Source: Criblamydia sequanensis CRIB-18 (GTDB lineage: Bacteria; Chlamydiota; Chlamydiia; Chlamydiales; Criblamydiaceae). Taken from it: 64,000 bases of DNA. The notes below the pieces were generated by a model, which worked only from the letters and a program-made list of their open reading frames with translations, was not told the DNA's origin and did no database searches. Below, one piece after another: positions 42,562 to 51,984 of this stretch. The DNA lies in the NCBI RefSeq assembly GCF_000750955.1, contig NZ_CCEJ010000003.1, forward strand, positions 1 through 64,000, read 5' to 3'. The first letter of the stretch is position 1. Each line of letters starts with the position of its first letter. The position numbers were made by a program, and so were the translations under genes.

Positions 42562-44294
42562 ATCCTTAATTGCATTTTATATAAATTGGCATAGAGGCCA
42601 TTTTTGGCAATCAGTTCTTCGTGGGAGCCTTCTTCTTCTATCCCTTTGTCTGAAAGAAATAGAATCCTTTTGGCGTGTCTTACAGTTGTCAGACGATGCG
42701 CAATAACAACAGTTGTTCGATGAGCGGTTAGAACCTCAAGAGAGTCTTGGATGGCTTTTTCACTTTCGTTATCTAAAGCGCTTGTAGCTTCATCTAAGAT
42801 AAGAATCGGGGGATTTTTTAAAAAACATCTGGCGATGCTTAAACGCTGCTTTTGCCCGCCCGATAGCTTAACCCCTCTTTGTCCAATGTCTGTGTCGTAG
42901 CCTTTGGGAAGCGCCATAATGAATTCATGAGCGTTAGCATTTTTTGCAGCCGAAATAATTTCATCAGGGGCAGCTTCAGGATTTCCATAGCGGATATTAT
43001 CAGACACAGTCCCTGCGAATAGATAGACTTCCTGAGGGACAATGCCTATATTTTTTCTAAGCGAACTTAAAGTGACTTGTCGAATATCTTTGCCATCAAT
43101 AAGGATTTTACCTTTACTGACTTCATAAAATCTCGGAATTAAAGAGCATAAAGTGGTTTTTCCAACGCCAGATGGGCCGACAAGAGCCAAGTACTCGCCC
43201 TTTTTTATACTCAGATTCAAGTCTTTCAAAACATGATTGTAGCCTTCTTTATATTGAAAGCCTACATTTTGAAAGTCGATTGAACCTTCGGCTTTTTGCA
43301 AATCTTCAGCCCCTTCTTGATCTTTTATGTCCGGTTCTATTTCCAAAATTTCCATAATTCGTTCAAAACCTGTAAATCCTTCATGGTAGAGTCTTGTAAA
43401 ATTGCCAAGTCTTTGGATGGGCTCTATCAAAATGCCGATGTAAAGCAAGAAGGTGAGTAAATCGGCTAAATCCAAAGCCCCTTTTACGATGCTGACAGCT
43501 CCAAAAAATACAACTGTTACTGTCATAAGCTGTGTAAAAGCTATTAAGCCATTATAGAAGAAGGCTTCACTTTTATAAGCTTCTTTTCTACTTTCAACAA
43601 ACTTTTGATTTTCTTTTTCAAATTTCTCTTTTTCGACTTTTTCATTGGTAAAAGATTTAACGACACGTATCCCTGAAAGGGTGTCTTCGACTTGAGCGTT
43701 AATGTCACCAATTCTATCTCGGCTCTTTCTTAAAGCCGCGTGCATTTTCTTACTGAAATAAAAGCCGTAAAAAGCCATGGCCGGCACAAAAATGAACGTA
43801 ATCAAAGCAAGTTTTGCATTGATGCTGAGCAGGATAATAAAAGCCCCTATAAAGTTAAGGGAAGAGATGAGAATATCTTCCGGGCCGTGATGATAAAGCT
43901 CGGCAAGATCAAAGGAATCGTTAGAGACACGGGTCATAAGCTGGCCTGTTCGATGCTCGTCATAAAAATTGAAAGAAAGCTTTTGAAGATGTTCGAATAA
44001 ATTCCTCCTAATATCTCTTTCCATCAAAGCACCCATCATATGGCCCTTATAATCGACAAAGAAATGACAAGCTGTAAGACACGCCACAAGCCCAACCATT
44101 AGAGCAAAAATCCAATAAATTTGAGTCAAAACATCAGGGGTATCAGATTCTAAAAGGTTCTTTATGAGGTATCGTATAAGTAGGGGAATGGCTAGCGTGA
44201 TAAAAGACACCGCAATGGCACAAATCATATCGGCTAAAAATAGCTTCCAATAAGGTCTATAGTAGGAGAAAAATTTTTTAGCTCTAACATTCAT
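42558..44294 (-). CDS. ABC exporter, fused permease-ATPase (MsbA-like)
   Basis: This is a half-transporter of 578 aa. A six-helix exporter domain (about 1-310; FFSYYRPYWKLFLADMICA near the start) is followed by an ATPase with GPSGVGKTT (Walker A), LSGGQKQRLSIA (signature), ILILDEATS (Walker B) and IAHRLTT (H-loop). It would export lipid or drug as a homodimer in the inner membrane. MsbA-type lipid A flipping is possible, but specificity is not encoded in any visible motif. It appears to be monocistronic. Confidence 0.94.
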   Translation of the reverse strand: MNVRAKKFFSYYRPYWKLFLADMICAIAVSFITLAIPLLIRYLIKNLLESDTPDVLTQIYWIFALMVGLVACLTACHFFVDYKGHMMGALMERDIRRNLFEHLQKLSFNFYDEHRTGQLMTRVSNDSFDLAELYHHGPEDILISSLNFIGAFIILLSINAKLALITFIFVPAMAFYGFYFSKKMHAALRKSRDRIGDINAQVEDTLSGIRVVKSFTNEKVEKEKFEKENQKFVESRKEAYKSEAFFYNGLIAFTQLMTVTVVFFGAVSIVKGALDLADLLTFLLYIGILIEPIQRLGNFTRLYHEGFTGFERIMEILEIEPDIKDQEGAEDLQKAEGSIDFQNVGFQYKEGYNHVLKDLNLSIKKGEYLALVGPSGVGKTTLCSLIPRFYEVSKGKILIDGKDIRQVTLSSLRKNIGIVPQEVYLFAGTVSDNIRYGNPEAAPDEIISAAKNANAHEFIMALPKGYDTDIGQRGVKLSGGQKQRLSIARCFLKNPPILILDEATSALDNESEKAIQDSLEVLTAHRTTVVIAHRLTTVRHAKRILFLSDKGIEEEGSHEELIAKNGLYANLYKMQLRI

Positions 44295-44402
44295 GTTTAA
44301 CCCGGTATTTTGGATAACGCTTCAATAGAAAATAGGAGGTGAATCAAGTTATAACGATTAAAGATTTTAATACAAATAATGCCAAATAGAAACTGATTTG
44401 CA

Positions 44403-44433
44403 TCTTCCATCAAAGCGAGTTTCAAAGGAAGTC
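44403..44433 (-). repeat. Dispersed repeat type 2, copy B
   Basis: TCTTCCA then ATCAAAGCGAGTTTCAAA and GAAGTCTA match 13067-13102 closely. It lies just 3' of the alpha/beta hydrolase gene, as copy A does for its neighbouring gene. Confidence 0.5.
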
Positions 44434-45215
44434 TAATAAAGAAACGTCAGAAGAAGGGAGATAATCTCTTCTCTAATTTCCAAAACGCTTACATGACCTG
44501 ATTTACAAGATATAAGTCTTGAATTAGCAATCTCTTTTTGCAAAAGATGCGAGTCTTGAGGTAAAGACAATAGATCCTCCGTACCTGAAATGAGAAGGCA
44601 AGGATTTTTAATTTGGGCAAGAGATTGTCTTCCATCAAAATCTTTTAGAGCTTGAAGCTGTCTTTTTTGATCGTTTAAGGTTTGAGGGTTATTGTAAACA
44701 CTTTTTCTAAACTCTTCGACTTTTTCAGGGTTTGATAAAAAGGCCTGACCAAAAAGCCAGGGAAGGGCGACTTTTATAATCGCTTCAATATCGGTATCAA
44801 GGGAGCGTAATTGAAGCATCGATTCTAACGCTAAATGGGAGCGATAAGACCAATTGGCAGAGGTATTTAAAAGAACCGTTTTCGAAAAGTGAGTACCGTA
44901 GCTTGAAGCTGCAAGCATTGCAATAGAACCGCCCATGGAATGTCCTGCAAGATGGCATTTTTCTAATTTTAACGTTTCCTTTATTTCAAAAACCGTCTTT
45001 GCCATGTCTTCTATGCTAAAGGGCCGGCCGTTATCTATTGTTTTTCCAATACCTGGATTATCGAACACTATAACTTGGAATTTTTTCTTTAGCGAGGGTA
45101 ATAGGGGAGACCAGAAAGTGTGATCGCAGCCATAGCCTGAAATCAAAATAAGCGGCTCTAAGGTGCCTTCAGTTTCATAATAAATCTCTTTATCCGTCAA
45201 TTTAAGATAGGGCAT
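44433..45215 (-). CDS. Alpha/beta-hydrolase
   Basis: This is a 260-aa hydrolase. The oxyanion region is LILISGYGCDHTFWSPLLPS, the nucleophile elbow LAGHSMGGSIAML (Ser) and the acid region LISGTEDLL (Asp). The final His lies in CKSGHVSVLE. Such enzymes cleave esters, lactones or C-C bonds. The start is ATG 45215 (MPYLKLTDKEIYYETEG). The open frame extends to 45287, but that would overlap the previous gene deeply, whereas the chosen start gives a 14-base overlap suggesting translational coupling with the thioesterase-like gene. Confidence 0.88.
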   Translation of the reverse strand: MPYLKLTDKEIYYETEGTLEPLILISGYGCDHTFWSPLLPSLKKKFQVIVFDNPGIGKTIDNGRPFSIEDMAKTVFEIKETLKLEKCHLAGHSMGGSIAMLAASSYGTHFSKTVLLNTSANWSYRSHLALESMLQLRSLDTDIEAIIKVALPWLFGQAFLSNPEKVEEFRKSVYNNPQTLNDQKRQLQALKDFDGRQSLAQIKNPCLLISGTEDLLSLPQDSHLLQKEIANSRLISCKSGHVSVLEIREEIISLLLTFLY

Positions 45216-45657
45216 CTTTCTTCTTCTTGATGTAAAGCTTTTTCTCAACGCTTGCAATGCAATTTTTCTCTTCATCCAAAATATCAACCGTAAATAACGG
45301 CTCTATTTTGCCGTGTAGATCGACTTGGTTTTTCAAATCTAAAATTTCTTCTTCTGAAATATGGAACCTTGCGTAAACGGTTCCCTTTCCCGGTTTAATA
45401 AATCTAATCGAGGCGGCTTTATCCCAGACTATGTAATCTCTGCCAAGTTTCTCGATAAGTATCAGCATAAAGAAAGGGTCTGTCATGGCATAAAGAGAGC
45501 CGCCAAAATGTGTGCCGACATAGTTTTTATTCCAAAAACGGAGCTTCATCCGAACTTCAATAGTTGCAAAATCAGGTGAAATGGAGGTGACCTTTATTCC
45601 TGAACCTAAAAAGGGGGGCCAAAAATTGATCCAAAAAAGAAGAGTCTTTTTTTTCAA
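45202..45657 (-). CDS. DUF4442/YiiD-type hotdog-fold thioesterase-like protein
   Basis: This protein (151 aa) matches the DUF4442 hotdog family: FWPPFLGSGIKVTSI, VRMKLRFWNKNYVGTHFGGS, LYAMTDPFFMLILIEKLG and FIKPGKGTVYARF. These are probable acyl-CoA thioesterases. TTG at 45657 is preceded by AAGGAACTGTT and gives a normal N-terminus. A further in-frame TTG at 45687 lies inside the preceding terminator and can be excluded. It is coupled to the alpha/beta-hydrolase gene, which suggests both act on acyl groups. Confidence 0.82.
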   Translation of the reverse strand: MKKKTLLFWINFWPPFLGSGIKVTSISPDFATIEVRMKLRFWNKNYVGTHFGGSLYAMTDPFFMLILIEKLGRDYIVWDKAASIRFIKPGKGTVYARFHISEEEILDLKNQVDLHGKIEPLFTVDILDEEKNCIASVEKKLYIKKKKDALS

Positions 45658-45673
45658 AACAGTTCCTTGTATT

Positions 45674-45703
45674 AAAAATAATGCCAAGTTTTAGCTTGGC
45701 ACT
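45674..45703 (-). terminator. Terminator of the Lpg1974-like gene
   Basis: TGCCAAG/CTTGGCA encloses TTTTAG and is followed on the minus strand by ATTATTTTTAA. It ends the outer-membrane-protein transcript and separates it from the next gene. Confidence 0.85.
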
Positions 45704-45716
45704 ATTTTAGAAAACG

Positions 45717-46760
45717 TTAGAATAAAACAGAAGCACCGGCGGTTAACCCTTGCATGCCCAAAGTCAACGTATCATTTGTAGTATTAAGTAGGTTTATTTG
45801 AGGAACATTACTCCACTCTAGGAATTCCCAGCCGAGTTTGAAGCTAATGAATTTATTGCACCAATTGGCTGTATAGCTAAGTCCCACTTGTATGTCAAAA
45901 CCCGGCAGATAAACACAGGCATTGCCCTTGCTTGTAAAAGTGACAGGAAGAGGTGTTGAGTCATTTGTAACGCCATCTGCCTCCAACTTATAGTCTTTAC
46001 TTCCGGCGACCATAGCAAACGAGGATCTTGTAAAAATATTAAAACATTTGCTAATCGGGTAAACAATATTTACTCCCGTCTTTAAGCCGACGCCGCTATA
46101 GTCGGTTGTGCCATCAAATGAAATTGTGTTTAGACCGTTGGCAGTAGAAAAGTTGAGCGTTTGATCAAGCAATAATCCTGTCACCCCAAAAAAAGGATGA
46201 ATTTCTAAACAGCAAGCTTCAAAATCTCTTGAAAGCAAGATATCGTAAGTTTGGTATTTTATTTTTTGCTCTTGAGAAAGGGCCGTTGAGAAATCGTAGT
46301 TCCAAGCCGCAACTTCGTTGCCAAAATTAGCTACCATAAAGTCAGATATAATGAAGCTTCCTTTTTCAATTGGTGCTTCAAGGTTTACTTTTCCCTCGGG
46401 CCTTATATAAGTATAGGAGCCCCAAAGATTCCAGCGTGAAAATAAGCCGTCAATTCCGATGGATGCTCTTACCCCGGACTGTCTGTCGTACGAAAGGTAG
46501 TGGAAAGTATTTTCACCGGTTCGAGCGGGTATGGTTGTTATGATGCCGACTCGATTGTCGCTTAAGCAAGCCTTCCAGTATAAATATTCACCTTCAACCC
46601 AAACACCCCAATTATTGCAAGGATTGCAAGTTTCAAGACAGCAGGAAGAATCTTCCAAAAAGACAGAAGCATTTTCCCCGGAATAGCAGGGGTATTCAAA
46701 CTCTGCATTTGCTTGAAAAGCAAGTAATGATAGAAATATAAAAGGTATTTTTTTAAGCAT
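45717..46760 (-). CDS. Lpg1974-family pore-forming outer-membrane protein
   Basis: This 347-aa protein has a signal peptide (MLKKIPFIFLSLLAFQANA). The mature N-terminus is Cys-rich (SSCCLETCNPCNNWG) with the WGVWVEGEYLYWKA motif of Legionella Lpg1974-type barrels. Alternating beta-strands follow and the last residue is Phe, as needed for barrel assembly. It contains twelve cysteines or so, which fits the disulphide-linked outer-membrane complex style of chlamydiae. It is likely a major or minor porin of the outer membrane. Count and linkage of disulphides are inferred. Confidence 0.87.
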   Translation of the reverse strand: MLKKIPFIFLSLLAFQANAEFEYPCYSGENASVFLEDSSCCLETCNPCNNWGVWVEGEYLYWKACLSDNRVGIITTIPARTGENTFHYLSYDRQSGVRASIGIDGLFSRWNLWGSYTYIRPEGKVNLEAPIEKGSFIISDFMVANFGNEVAAWNYDFSTALSQEQKIKYQTYDILLSRDFEACCLEIHPFFGVTGLLLDQTLNFSTANGLNTISFDGTTDYSGVGLKTGVNIVYPISKCFNIFTRSSFAMVAGSKDYKLEADGVTNDSTPLPVTFTSKGNACVYLPGFDIQVGLSYTANWCNKFISFKLGWEFLEWSNVPQINLLNTTNDTLTLGMQGLTAGASVLF

Positions 46761-46808
46761 AAGCGTTCCTCGTAGTCATCGATTTTCGGTTCCATTGTTT
46801 TCTTTAAT

Positions 46809-47720
46809 CTAGAGCCATTCTAGGGGTCTAGGATTAAATTTAAGTTCCTTTATAGCTTTTTCGTTGGATGCTCCTCTTAAAGAGGTCGCGTAGTATAAAA
46901 AATCATCCCCTCTATTTTTGCGATACTCTTTTTGAGAAAGGGTGATGGGCGGTGGGGCATCGACTTTTTTACAGAAGGCATTAAGCCATTTTGAAAATTC
47001 TATGGGGTTGCTGTCATTAATATTATAGGTGCCTTCTTTGGCATCTAGGGCATCAATTGTGGCTTTTGCAGCATCTTCTATGTGGACAAAATTCCAAATC
47101 CCGTTTCCATGATCCACTAAGGGCAGCTTGCCTTCTCTTGCTTGCCGGCCGAGGCTTGCATCTTTTTCAAACCATGTTTTGGGCCCATAAAAAAAGCCAT
47201 AGCGTAAGATTGTGGAAAGAATAGGCGACATTTTTAAGCGTGTTTCGTTTACGAAAAGCAGTTTTGTGCCTGCTGCAATTCCGGGAGTTGCTTTAAAGGC
47301 AAAAGGAGTTTCTTCAATAGCTAATCCCTCTCCTTGTTCATACCAAAAGGCGGCTGATTGCAATAAATAACGCTTAACCCCTAATTGAATGGCTGATTTT
47401 AATAGGTGGCCGCCTCCTTTAGTTCGAACTTCAGCATCTTTTGGGCCATATTCTTGCATAGCAGAAGGGGTGTATTCTTGAGGAAGGGAGGTTAAAACAT
47501 CTATGATCACATCAGGGCGGATAGCCTCTAGATTCTGATGAACCGCTTTTTCATCCAAAACATCTAGGAGAATAGCTTCAGCTCCAAGGCTCTCGATTTT
47601 TTTCTTCCGATTTTCATTTCTCGTAGCCGCAAAAAGTTGATACCCTTTTTGACGGGCATAAGAAATCAGAGGCAGGCCTATGGCGCCTCCGGCACCTGCA
47701 ATAAAAATCTTTAACGACAT
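46809..47720 (-). CDS. NAD-dependent epimerase/dehydratase-like protein
   Basis: This is an extended SDR-like protein of 303 aa. The N-terminal motif is IFIAGAGGAIGLPLISYA, and LLDVLDEKAV and IIDVLTSLPQEY follow. The usual Tyr-x-x-x-Lys is not obvious, so it may be an atypical or regulatory SDR (NmrA-like). The middle VKRYLLQSAAFWYEQGEG and VDHGNGIWNFVHIEDAAKAT are typical of epimerases. Its function is unknown; cofactor preference is not determinable. Confidence 0.85.
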   Translation of the reverse strand: MSLKIFIAGAGGAIGLPLISYARQKGYQLFAATRNENRKKKIESLGAEAILLDVLDEKAVHQNLEAIRPDVIIDVLTSLPQEYTPSAMQEYGPKDAEVRTKGGGHLLKSAIQLGVKRYLLQSAAFWYEQGEGLAIEETPFAFKATPGIAAGTKLLFVNETRLKMSPILSTILRYGFFYGPKTWFEKDASLGRQAREGKLPLVDHGNGIWNFVHIEDAAKATIDALDAKEGTYNINDSNPIEFSKWLNAFCKKVDAPPPITLSQKEYRKNRGDDFLYYATSLRGASNEKAIKELKFNPRPLEWL

Positions 47721-47775
47721 ATCCTTTACCTTTAAAAAGAAGGATAATCATGGGATTTTTTTTAGGAATTGCAAG

Positions 47776-47810
47776 AAAAAAAAGAAGTGAAATTAAAAAT
47801 TTCACTTCTT
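47776..47810 (-). terminator. Terminator of the DEAD-box helicase gene
   Basis: A 12-bp stem AAGAAGTGAAAT/ATTTCACTTCTT with a short loop is followed on the minus strand by a run of nine Ts. Confidence 0.92.
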
Positions 47811-47842
47811 ATGAAAATGATGGGATTGAAATAAGTTAGATT

Positions 47843-49927
47843 CTAGTCTCTATAGCTTGGTCTATTGAAGCTTTTTTTAGCTCCTGTCTTTCGATTGCTA
47901 TTGGCTCCCGGACGGCCTTGTCTTTCACCGAAACGAGAAGAGGGTTTTCTCCCATTCTGGAAGCGGTTGCCGGAAACATTAGATCTTTCATTTCTTGATG
48001 AGTTTTCTTGACGATCAAAAAAGCTGAAGACTTTTTCGCTTCTTTCAGGTCTTTGCCTTGATTCATCTGATTTCTTAAAACGAGAGAACTCGCTTCTCTC
48101 ATCTGAATCTCTTGGCCTTGAAGGACGTTCTCTTTTTGGACGATCGGATGAAAAGTCGCTTCTCTCATCTGAGTCTCTTGGCCTTGAAGGACGTTCTCTT
48201 TTTGGACGATCGGATGAAAAGTCGCTTCTCTCATCTGAGTCTCTTGGCCTTGAAGGACGTTCTCTTTTTGGACGATCGGATGAAAAGTCGCTTCTCTCAT
48301 CTGAGTCTCTTGGCCTTGAAGGACGTTCTCTTTTTGGACGATCGGATGAAAAGTCGCTTCTCTCATCTGAGTCTCTTGGCCTTGAAGGACGTTCTCTTTT
48401 TGGACGATCGGATGAAAAGTCGCTTCTCTCATCTGAGTCTCTTGGCCTTGAAGGACGTTCTCTTTTTGGACGATCGGATGAAAAGTCGCTTCTCTCATCT
48501 GAGTCTCTTGGCCTTGAAGGACGTTCTCTTTTTGGACGATCGGATGAAAAGTCGCTTCTCTCATCTGAGTCTCTTGGCCTTGAAGGACGTTCTCTTTTTG
48601 GACGATCGGATGAAAAGTCGCTTCTCTCATCTGAGTCTCTTGGCCTTGAAGGACGTTCTCTTTTTGGACGATCGGATGAAAAGTCGCTTCTATCTCTTTG
48701 TCTTGTGTTCCCAAATCTTCTTGATCTTGAAGATCTTGGCTTAACTTGGCTTTTGTCATCAAGGGAAAGGGGTTTACCTTTTGGCTCAAGACCTACAATA
48801 GTGCTTAGGACAATCGGTTTACCTAAAAGTTTGTTTATCTTAGAAATTGCAAGGGATTCTTTAAAGGCAGCAAAAGTAATTGCAAAGCCCTCCCTGCCGG
48901 CTCTTCCTGTTCTTCCAATGCGGTGAATAAAATCTTCCGGCTTAAAAGGAAGGTCAAAATTAACGACGTGAGTGACTGTCGAAATATCAATTCCTCTTGC
49001 GGCAACATCTGTTGCAATGAGAACATCAATGTCTCCGCGCTTTAATTTATTGATAGTCCTTGTTCTTTCACGTTGGCTTAAATCTCCGTGAAGGGTGTCT
49101 GAATAATACCCTTTTTCTATCAGATTTCTTGAAAGGTCTTTTGCTTGAATAATAGTTGATGTGAAGACAATCGCTTGCACGACTTCTTCTTGCTTTAGGA
49201 TATGCTCAAGCAATTGAACTTTATGGTGAAGGTTGTCGACATAATAGAGTTTTTGATCAATGCATTCTTTTCCGAAAGATGCCGGGTTAACGCGAATTTC
49301 AACCGGGTTTTTCAAAAGCTTCTTTGCAATCGGCGCTATTTTTCCATCAATTGTCGCAGAAAAAAGCAGCGTTTGCCTTTTAGCCGGAATAAGTTCAGAA
49401 ATGGCCTCGACAGCCGGAATAAAGCCCATATCAAGCATACGATCCGCTTCATCCAGGATAAAGTATTCCACCTGGGATAAATTGATCCGTCCTCTTTCTA
49501 AGTGGTCGATCAAACGACCCGGAGTCGCAACTAAAATTTGATAGCGTTGAGAAAGGGCTTTCTTTTGAACAGGGTAAGGAATTCCGCCGTAAATGCAAGC
49601 CGTTTTAATAAAGGGAAGATGTCTGCAAAATTTCTTTGCTTGCTCAGCTAACTGTATTGCAAGCTCTCTTGTCGGAACAAGAACGAGTACTTGAGGGCTG
49701 GATTTTTTCTCTTTATCTTTTTCAAGCCTATGGAGTAAAGGGAGCATAAAAGCTGCAGTCTTTCCGGTTCCTGTTTCTGCGCAGGCAATAACATCTTTGC
49801 CTTCAAGCACATGAGGAATCGCTTTCTCCTGGATAGGAGTTGGCGTTGAAAACCCAATTTCTTCCAGGGTCTTCATAATAAGTTCGTTTAAATTAAATTG
49901 GGCAAATTGAGACACAAAACCACACAT
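47843..49927 (-). CDS. DEAD-box RNA helicase (RhlE-like) with Arg/Ser-rich repeat tail
   Basis: This ATP-dependent RNA helicase of 694 aa has all core motifs: AETGTGKTAAF, PTRELAIQLA, the GG/TPGR block (ATPGRLIDHL), DEADRMLDMGF, FSATID, GDLSQRERT, ATDVAARGID and HRIGRTGRAG. The C-terminal tail (from about residue 390) is rich in Arg, Ser, Asp and Pro. It contains nine copies of a 22-residue unit with the RSDFSSDRPKRERPSR core, presumably an RNA-binding or phase-separating tail. The repeat is encoded by nine near-identical 66-bp units. Similar tails help cold-adapted or ribosome-assembly helicases bind RNA; the exact target is unknown. Confidence 0.95.
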   Translation of the reverse strand: MCGFVSQFAQFNLNELIMKTLEEIGFSTPTPIQEKAIPHVLEGKDVIACAETGTGKTAAFMLPLLHRLEKDKEKKSSPQVLVLVPTRELAIQLAEQAKKFCRHLPFIKTACIYGGIPYPVQKKALSQRYQILVATPGRLIDHLERGRINLSQVEYFILDEADRMLDMGFIPAVEAISELIPAKRQTLLFSATIDGKIAPIAKKLLKNPVEIRVNPASFGKECIDQKLYYVDNLHHKVQLLEHILKQEEVVQAIVFTSTIIQAKDLSRNLIEKGYYSDTLHGDLSQRERTRTINKLKRGDIDVLIATDVAARGIDISTVTHVVNFDLPFKPEDFIHRIGRTGRAGREGFAITFAAFKESLAISKINKLLGKPIVLSTIVGLEPKGKPLSLDDKSQVKPRSSRSRRFGNTRQRDRSDFSSDRPKRERPSRPRDSDERSDFSSDRPKRERPSRPRDSDERSDFSSDRPKRERPSRPRDSDERSDFSSDRPKRERPSRPRDSDERSDFSSDRPKRERPSRPRDSDERSDFSSDRPKRERPSRPRDSDERSDFSSDRPKRERPSRPRDSDERSDFSSDRPKRERPSRPRDSDERSDFSSDRPKRERPSRPRDSDERSEFSRFKKSDESRQRPERSEKVFSFFDRQENSSRNERSNVSGNRFQNGRKPSSRFGERQGRPGANSNRKTGAKKSFNRPSYRD
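48091..48684. repeat. Nine tandem 66-bp repeats in the helicase gene
   Basis: Nine complete 66-bp units run at 48091, 48157, 48223, 48289, 48355, 48421, 48487, 48553 and 48619. They appear identical except for one synonymous base in the first unit (GAATCT for GAGTCT). The length is divisible by three, so copy number can change without frameshift. The array is also open in another minus frame and in one plus frame. Near-identity indicates recent expansion. Confidence 0.97.
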
Positions 49928-50325
49928 TGTAAAATTATGTTAATAAACAAATGTCTAAGAATGATGCTAAAAAAGCATATCAGACTTAAATCAAATCATT
50001 CGACACCTGTTTTTTCGAATACGGAAAGATGAAGCTCTTAAGTATTGTGATTCTTATAGGGCCGAATATTTTTTAGTATAAAAGGCAAACTCACATATAA
50101 ATAATGCGAAAAAAATTCCATTATTTTCACTTGTCATAAGGACAAGTTAGTAACCTAGTTTGTGAGTTAATAAAGGAATGCACAAAAAAGGTTGGGCAGT
50201 TTGAGGAATCTTAAGATTCTTGCTAGTTACTGCAAATTTCTTTATGTAAGATTAATTAGAATACAATAAAAGGTTATTCTTTTCTAATAAAAAATTATTT
50301 TTTTAAAATTTAATAGGGTATTTGC
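49928..50325. other. Intergenic region without a gene
   Basis: This 398-bp AT-rich stretch divides the divergent helicase and dipZ genes and should carry both promoters. I see no convincing promoter pair, RNA or small gene. Confidence 0.5.
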
Positions 50326-51984
50326 ATGTTTTTACTCCTAGTATTTTCTTTTTTAGCCGGAATAATGACAGTCCTATCGCCTTGCGTTTTACCGGTTTTG
50401 CCGGCTATTTTAGCTGCCGGAAGCTCGGGCAGCGGTAGGAGAGTTTTAGCAATTATTGCAGGTCTTACCCTTAGTTTTATTTTTTTCACCCTCTTTTTAA
50501 AAACACTGGTAAGTTTTACAGGAATCTCGGCCGATTTTCTAAGGATGTCAGCTATTATTTTAATGGCTGTTTTCGGCGGAGTTTTATTATTTCCAAAAGC
50601 AAGTGATTGGTTTGCTTTAAAAACGGGAAAAATCGCAAGTTTCGGAAGCAACATTCAAAGGAAATTCCAATTCGGGGAGACGATCCTGGACGGGTTTATC
50701 CTAGGCCTTATTTTGGGTTTATTGTTTACCCCATGCGCAGGTCCAATTTTAGCAACTGTCATTATACTTTCAGCTACAGAATCTCTGACACTAAACGCTG
50801 TTCTCCTCATGGTTTTTTATGCTTTAGGCTCGGCCTTAACCCTTTTAGTCATTCTGCTTGCAAGCAGAAAAGCGCTGCATTTTTTTGGACCGCTTAAAAA
50901 GCACCTTGAAAGTATTAGGAAGCTCTTTGGAGCCCTAATGATATTAACCGCTCTTTTGCTTTATTTTCATGGGGAGGCCTACCTTCAAAAGTTGACCTTG
51001 AAATATGTTCCTTTTGTTCAATTGGACACCCAAGAATCGGTAGTGAAAGAATTGGCCAAGCTTAAGGGTCATAAATCAAATATCATAGAAATGCCTGAAT
51101 TCTTAAGCGGGATGAAGTGGTTTAATTCAGAACCCCTATCTAAAGAGTCTCTGAAGGGAAAAGTTGTTTTAGTGGATTTTTGGACGTATAGCTGCATTAA
51201 CTGCATCCGCACCTTTCCTTATTTAAAAGATTGGTATGAAAAATATAAGGACAAAGGGTTTGTTATTGTAGGGGTTCACACACCGGAGTTTGAGTTTGAA
51301 AAAAAAGAAGGCAATGTAAAAGAAGCCATAGGGCGTTTTGGCTTAACCTACCCGATAGTCCTTGATAACGATTATAAGATATGGACGGCTTATTCAAACC
51401 TCTATTGGCCGGCTCATTATCTATATAACAGGGAAGGCCTGCTTGTTCAGCAGCATTTTGGCGAAGGAGCTTATCAAGAGACCGAAAACGAAATCAGAAG
51501 ACTATTAGGCCTTGAGCCTATTAAGACAGAGGAAGCTTCAAGAAAAATTAGAAGAACGACAAAAGAAACTTATCTAGGTTATGCAAGAGCTCAAGCTTAC
51601 ATAAATAACGTTATTCCGGATCAGTGGAAGACTTATAAAGCGGCAATGCCGCTTTCTGAGGATAAGATTAGACTGGACGGCGAATGGAAAGTAGGAGAAG
51701 AATATGCTCTCTCTAAAAAAGGGAGTGTTTTAGAGTTAAATTTTCTTGCCACCCAAGTATTTCTTGTCATGGAATCTGAGGATTTTGCGCTCATTAAAGT
51801 TGAAATTGACGGGGAGCCTGTAAAGGATAGCAATAAAACTCTCGATTATGTGGAAGGCGATTTAATTGTGAAAACTCCCCGGAAATATGATGTCTTTCGC
51901 TCGAAAGACATCGCCCGACATAATTTGAAGTTGATTTTTGAAGGAGGAGTAAAAGTTTATGCCTTTACTTTCGGCGATGATTAG
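50326..51984 (+). CDS. dipZ: DipZ-like thiol-disulphide protein (CcdA-type membrane domain fused to thioredoxin)
   Basis: This 552-aa protein has a CcdA/DsbD-like membrane part (about 1-220). It contains SPCVLPVLPAILAAG and a second FTPCAGPILATVI, the paired membrane cysteines that pass electrons outward. A periplasmic thioredoxin domain follows with CxxC in TYSCINCIRTFPYLK, then a C-terminal beta-rich domain as in mycobacterial DipZ. It delivers reducing power to the periplasm for cytochrome or envelope thiols. It overlaps the next gene by 26 bases, which indicates translational coupling. Confidence 0.93.
   Translation: MFLLLVFSFLAGIMTVLSPCVLPVLPAILAAGSSGSGRRVLAIIAGLTLSFIFFTLFLKTLVSFTGISADFLRMSAIILMAVFGGVLLFPKASDWFALKTGKIASFGSNIQRKFQFGETILDGFILGLILGLLFTPCAGPILATVIILSATESLTLNAVLLMVFYALGSALTLLVILLASRKALHFFGPLKKHLESIRKLFGALMILTALLLYFHGEAYLQKLTLKYVPFVQLDTQESVVKELAKLKGHKSNIIEMPEFLSGMKWFNSEPLSKESLKGKVVLVDFWTYSCINCIRTFPYLKDWYEKYKDKGFVIVGVHTPEFEFEKKEGNVKEAIGRFGLTYPIVLDNDYKIWTAYSNLYWPAHYLYNREGLLVQQHFGEGAYQETENEIRRLLGLEPIKTEEASRKIRRTTKETYLGYARAQAYINNVIPDQWKTYKAAMPLSEDKIRLDGEWKVGEEYALSKKGSVLELNFLATQVFLVMESEDFALIKVEIDGEPVKDSNKTLDYVEGDLIVKTPRKYDVFRSKDIARHNLKLIFEGGVKVYAFTFGDD

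Noticed and set aside
45685-45687. Upstream TTG as start of the DUF4442 gene
   Set aside because: It lies inside the terminator stem of the previous gene. A later TTG has a proper Shine-Dalgarno.
48091-48684. CRISPR array
   Set aside because: The 66-bp units are contiguous without variable spacers and lie inside a helicase coding sequence.
48112-48744. Plus-strand 210-codon frame over the repeats
   Set aside because: It has the same cause as the alternative minus frame, and no ribosome-binding site or family resemblance.
47836-48789. Long alternative frame over the 66-bp repeats as a real gene
   Set aside because: It exists only because the repeat unit is a multiple of three without stops in this frame. 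There is no start signal, and the helicase frame has all conserved motifs.
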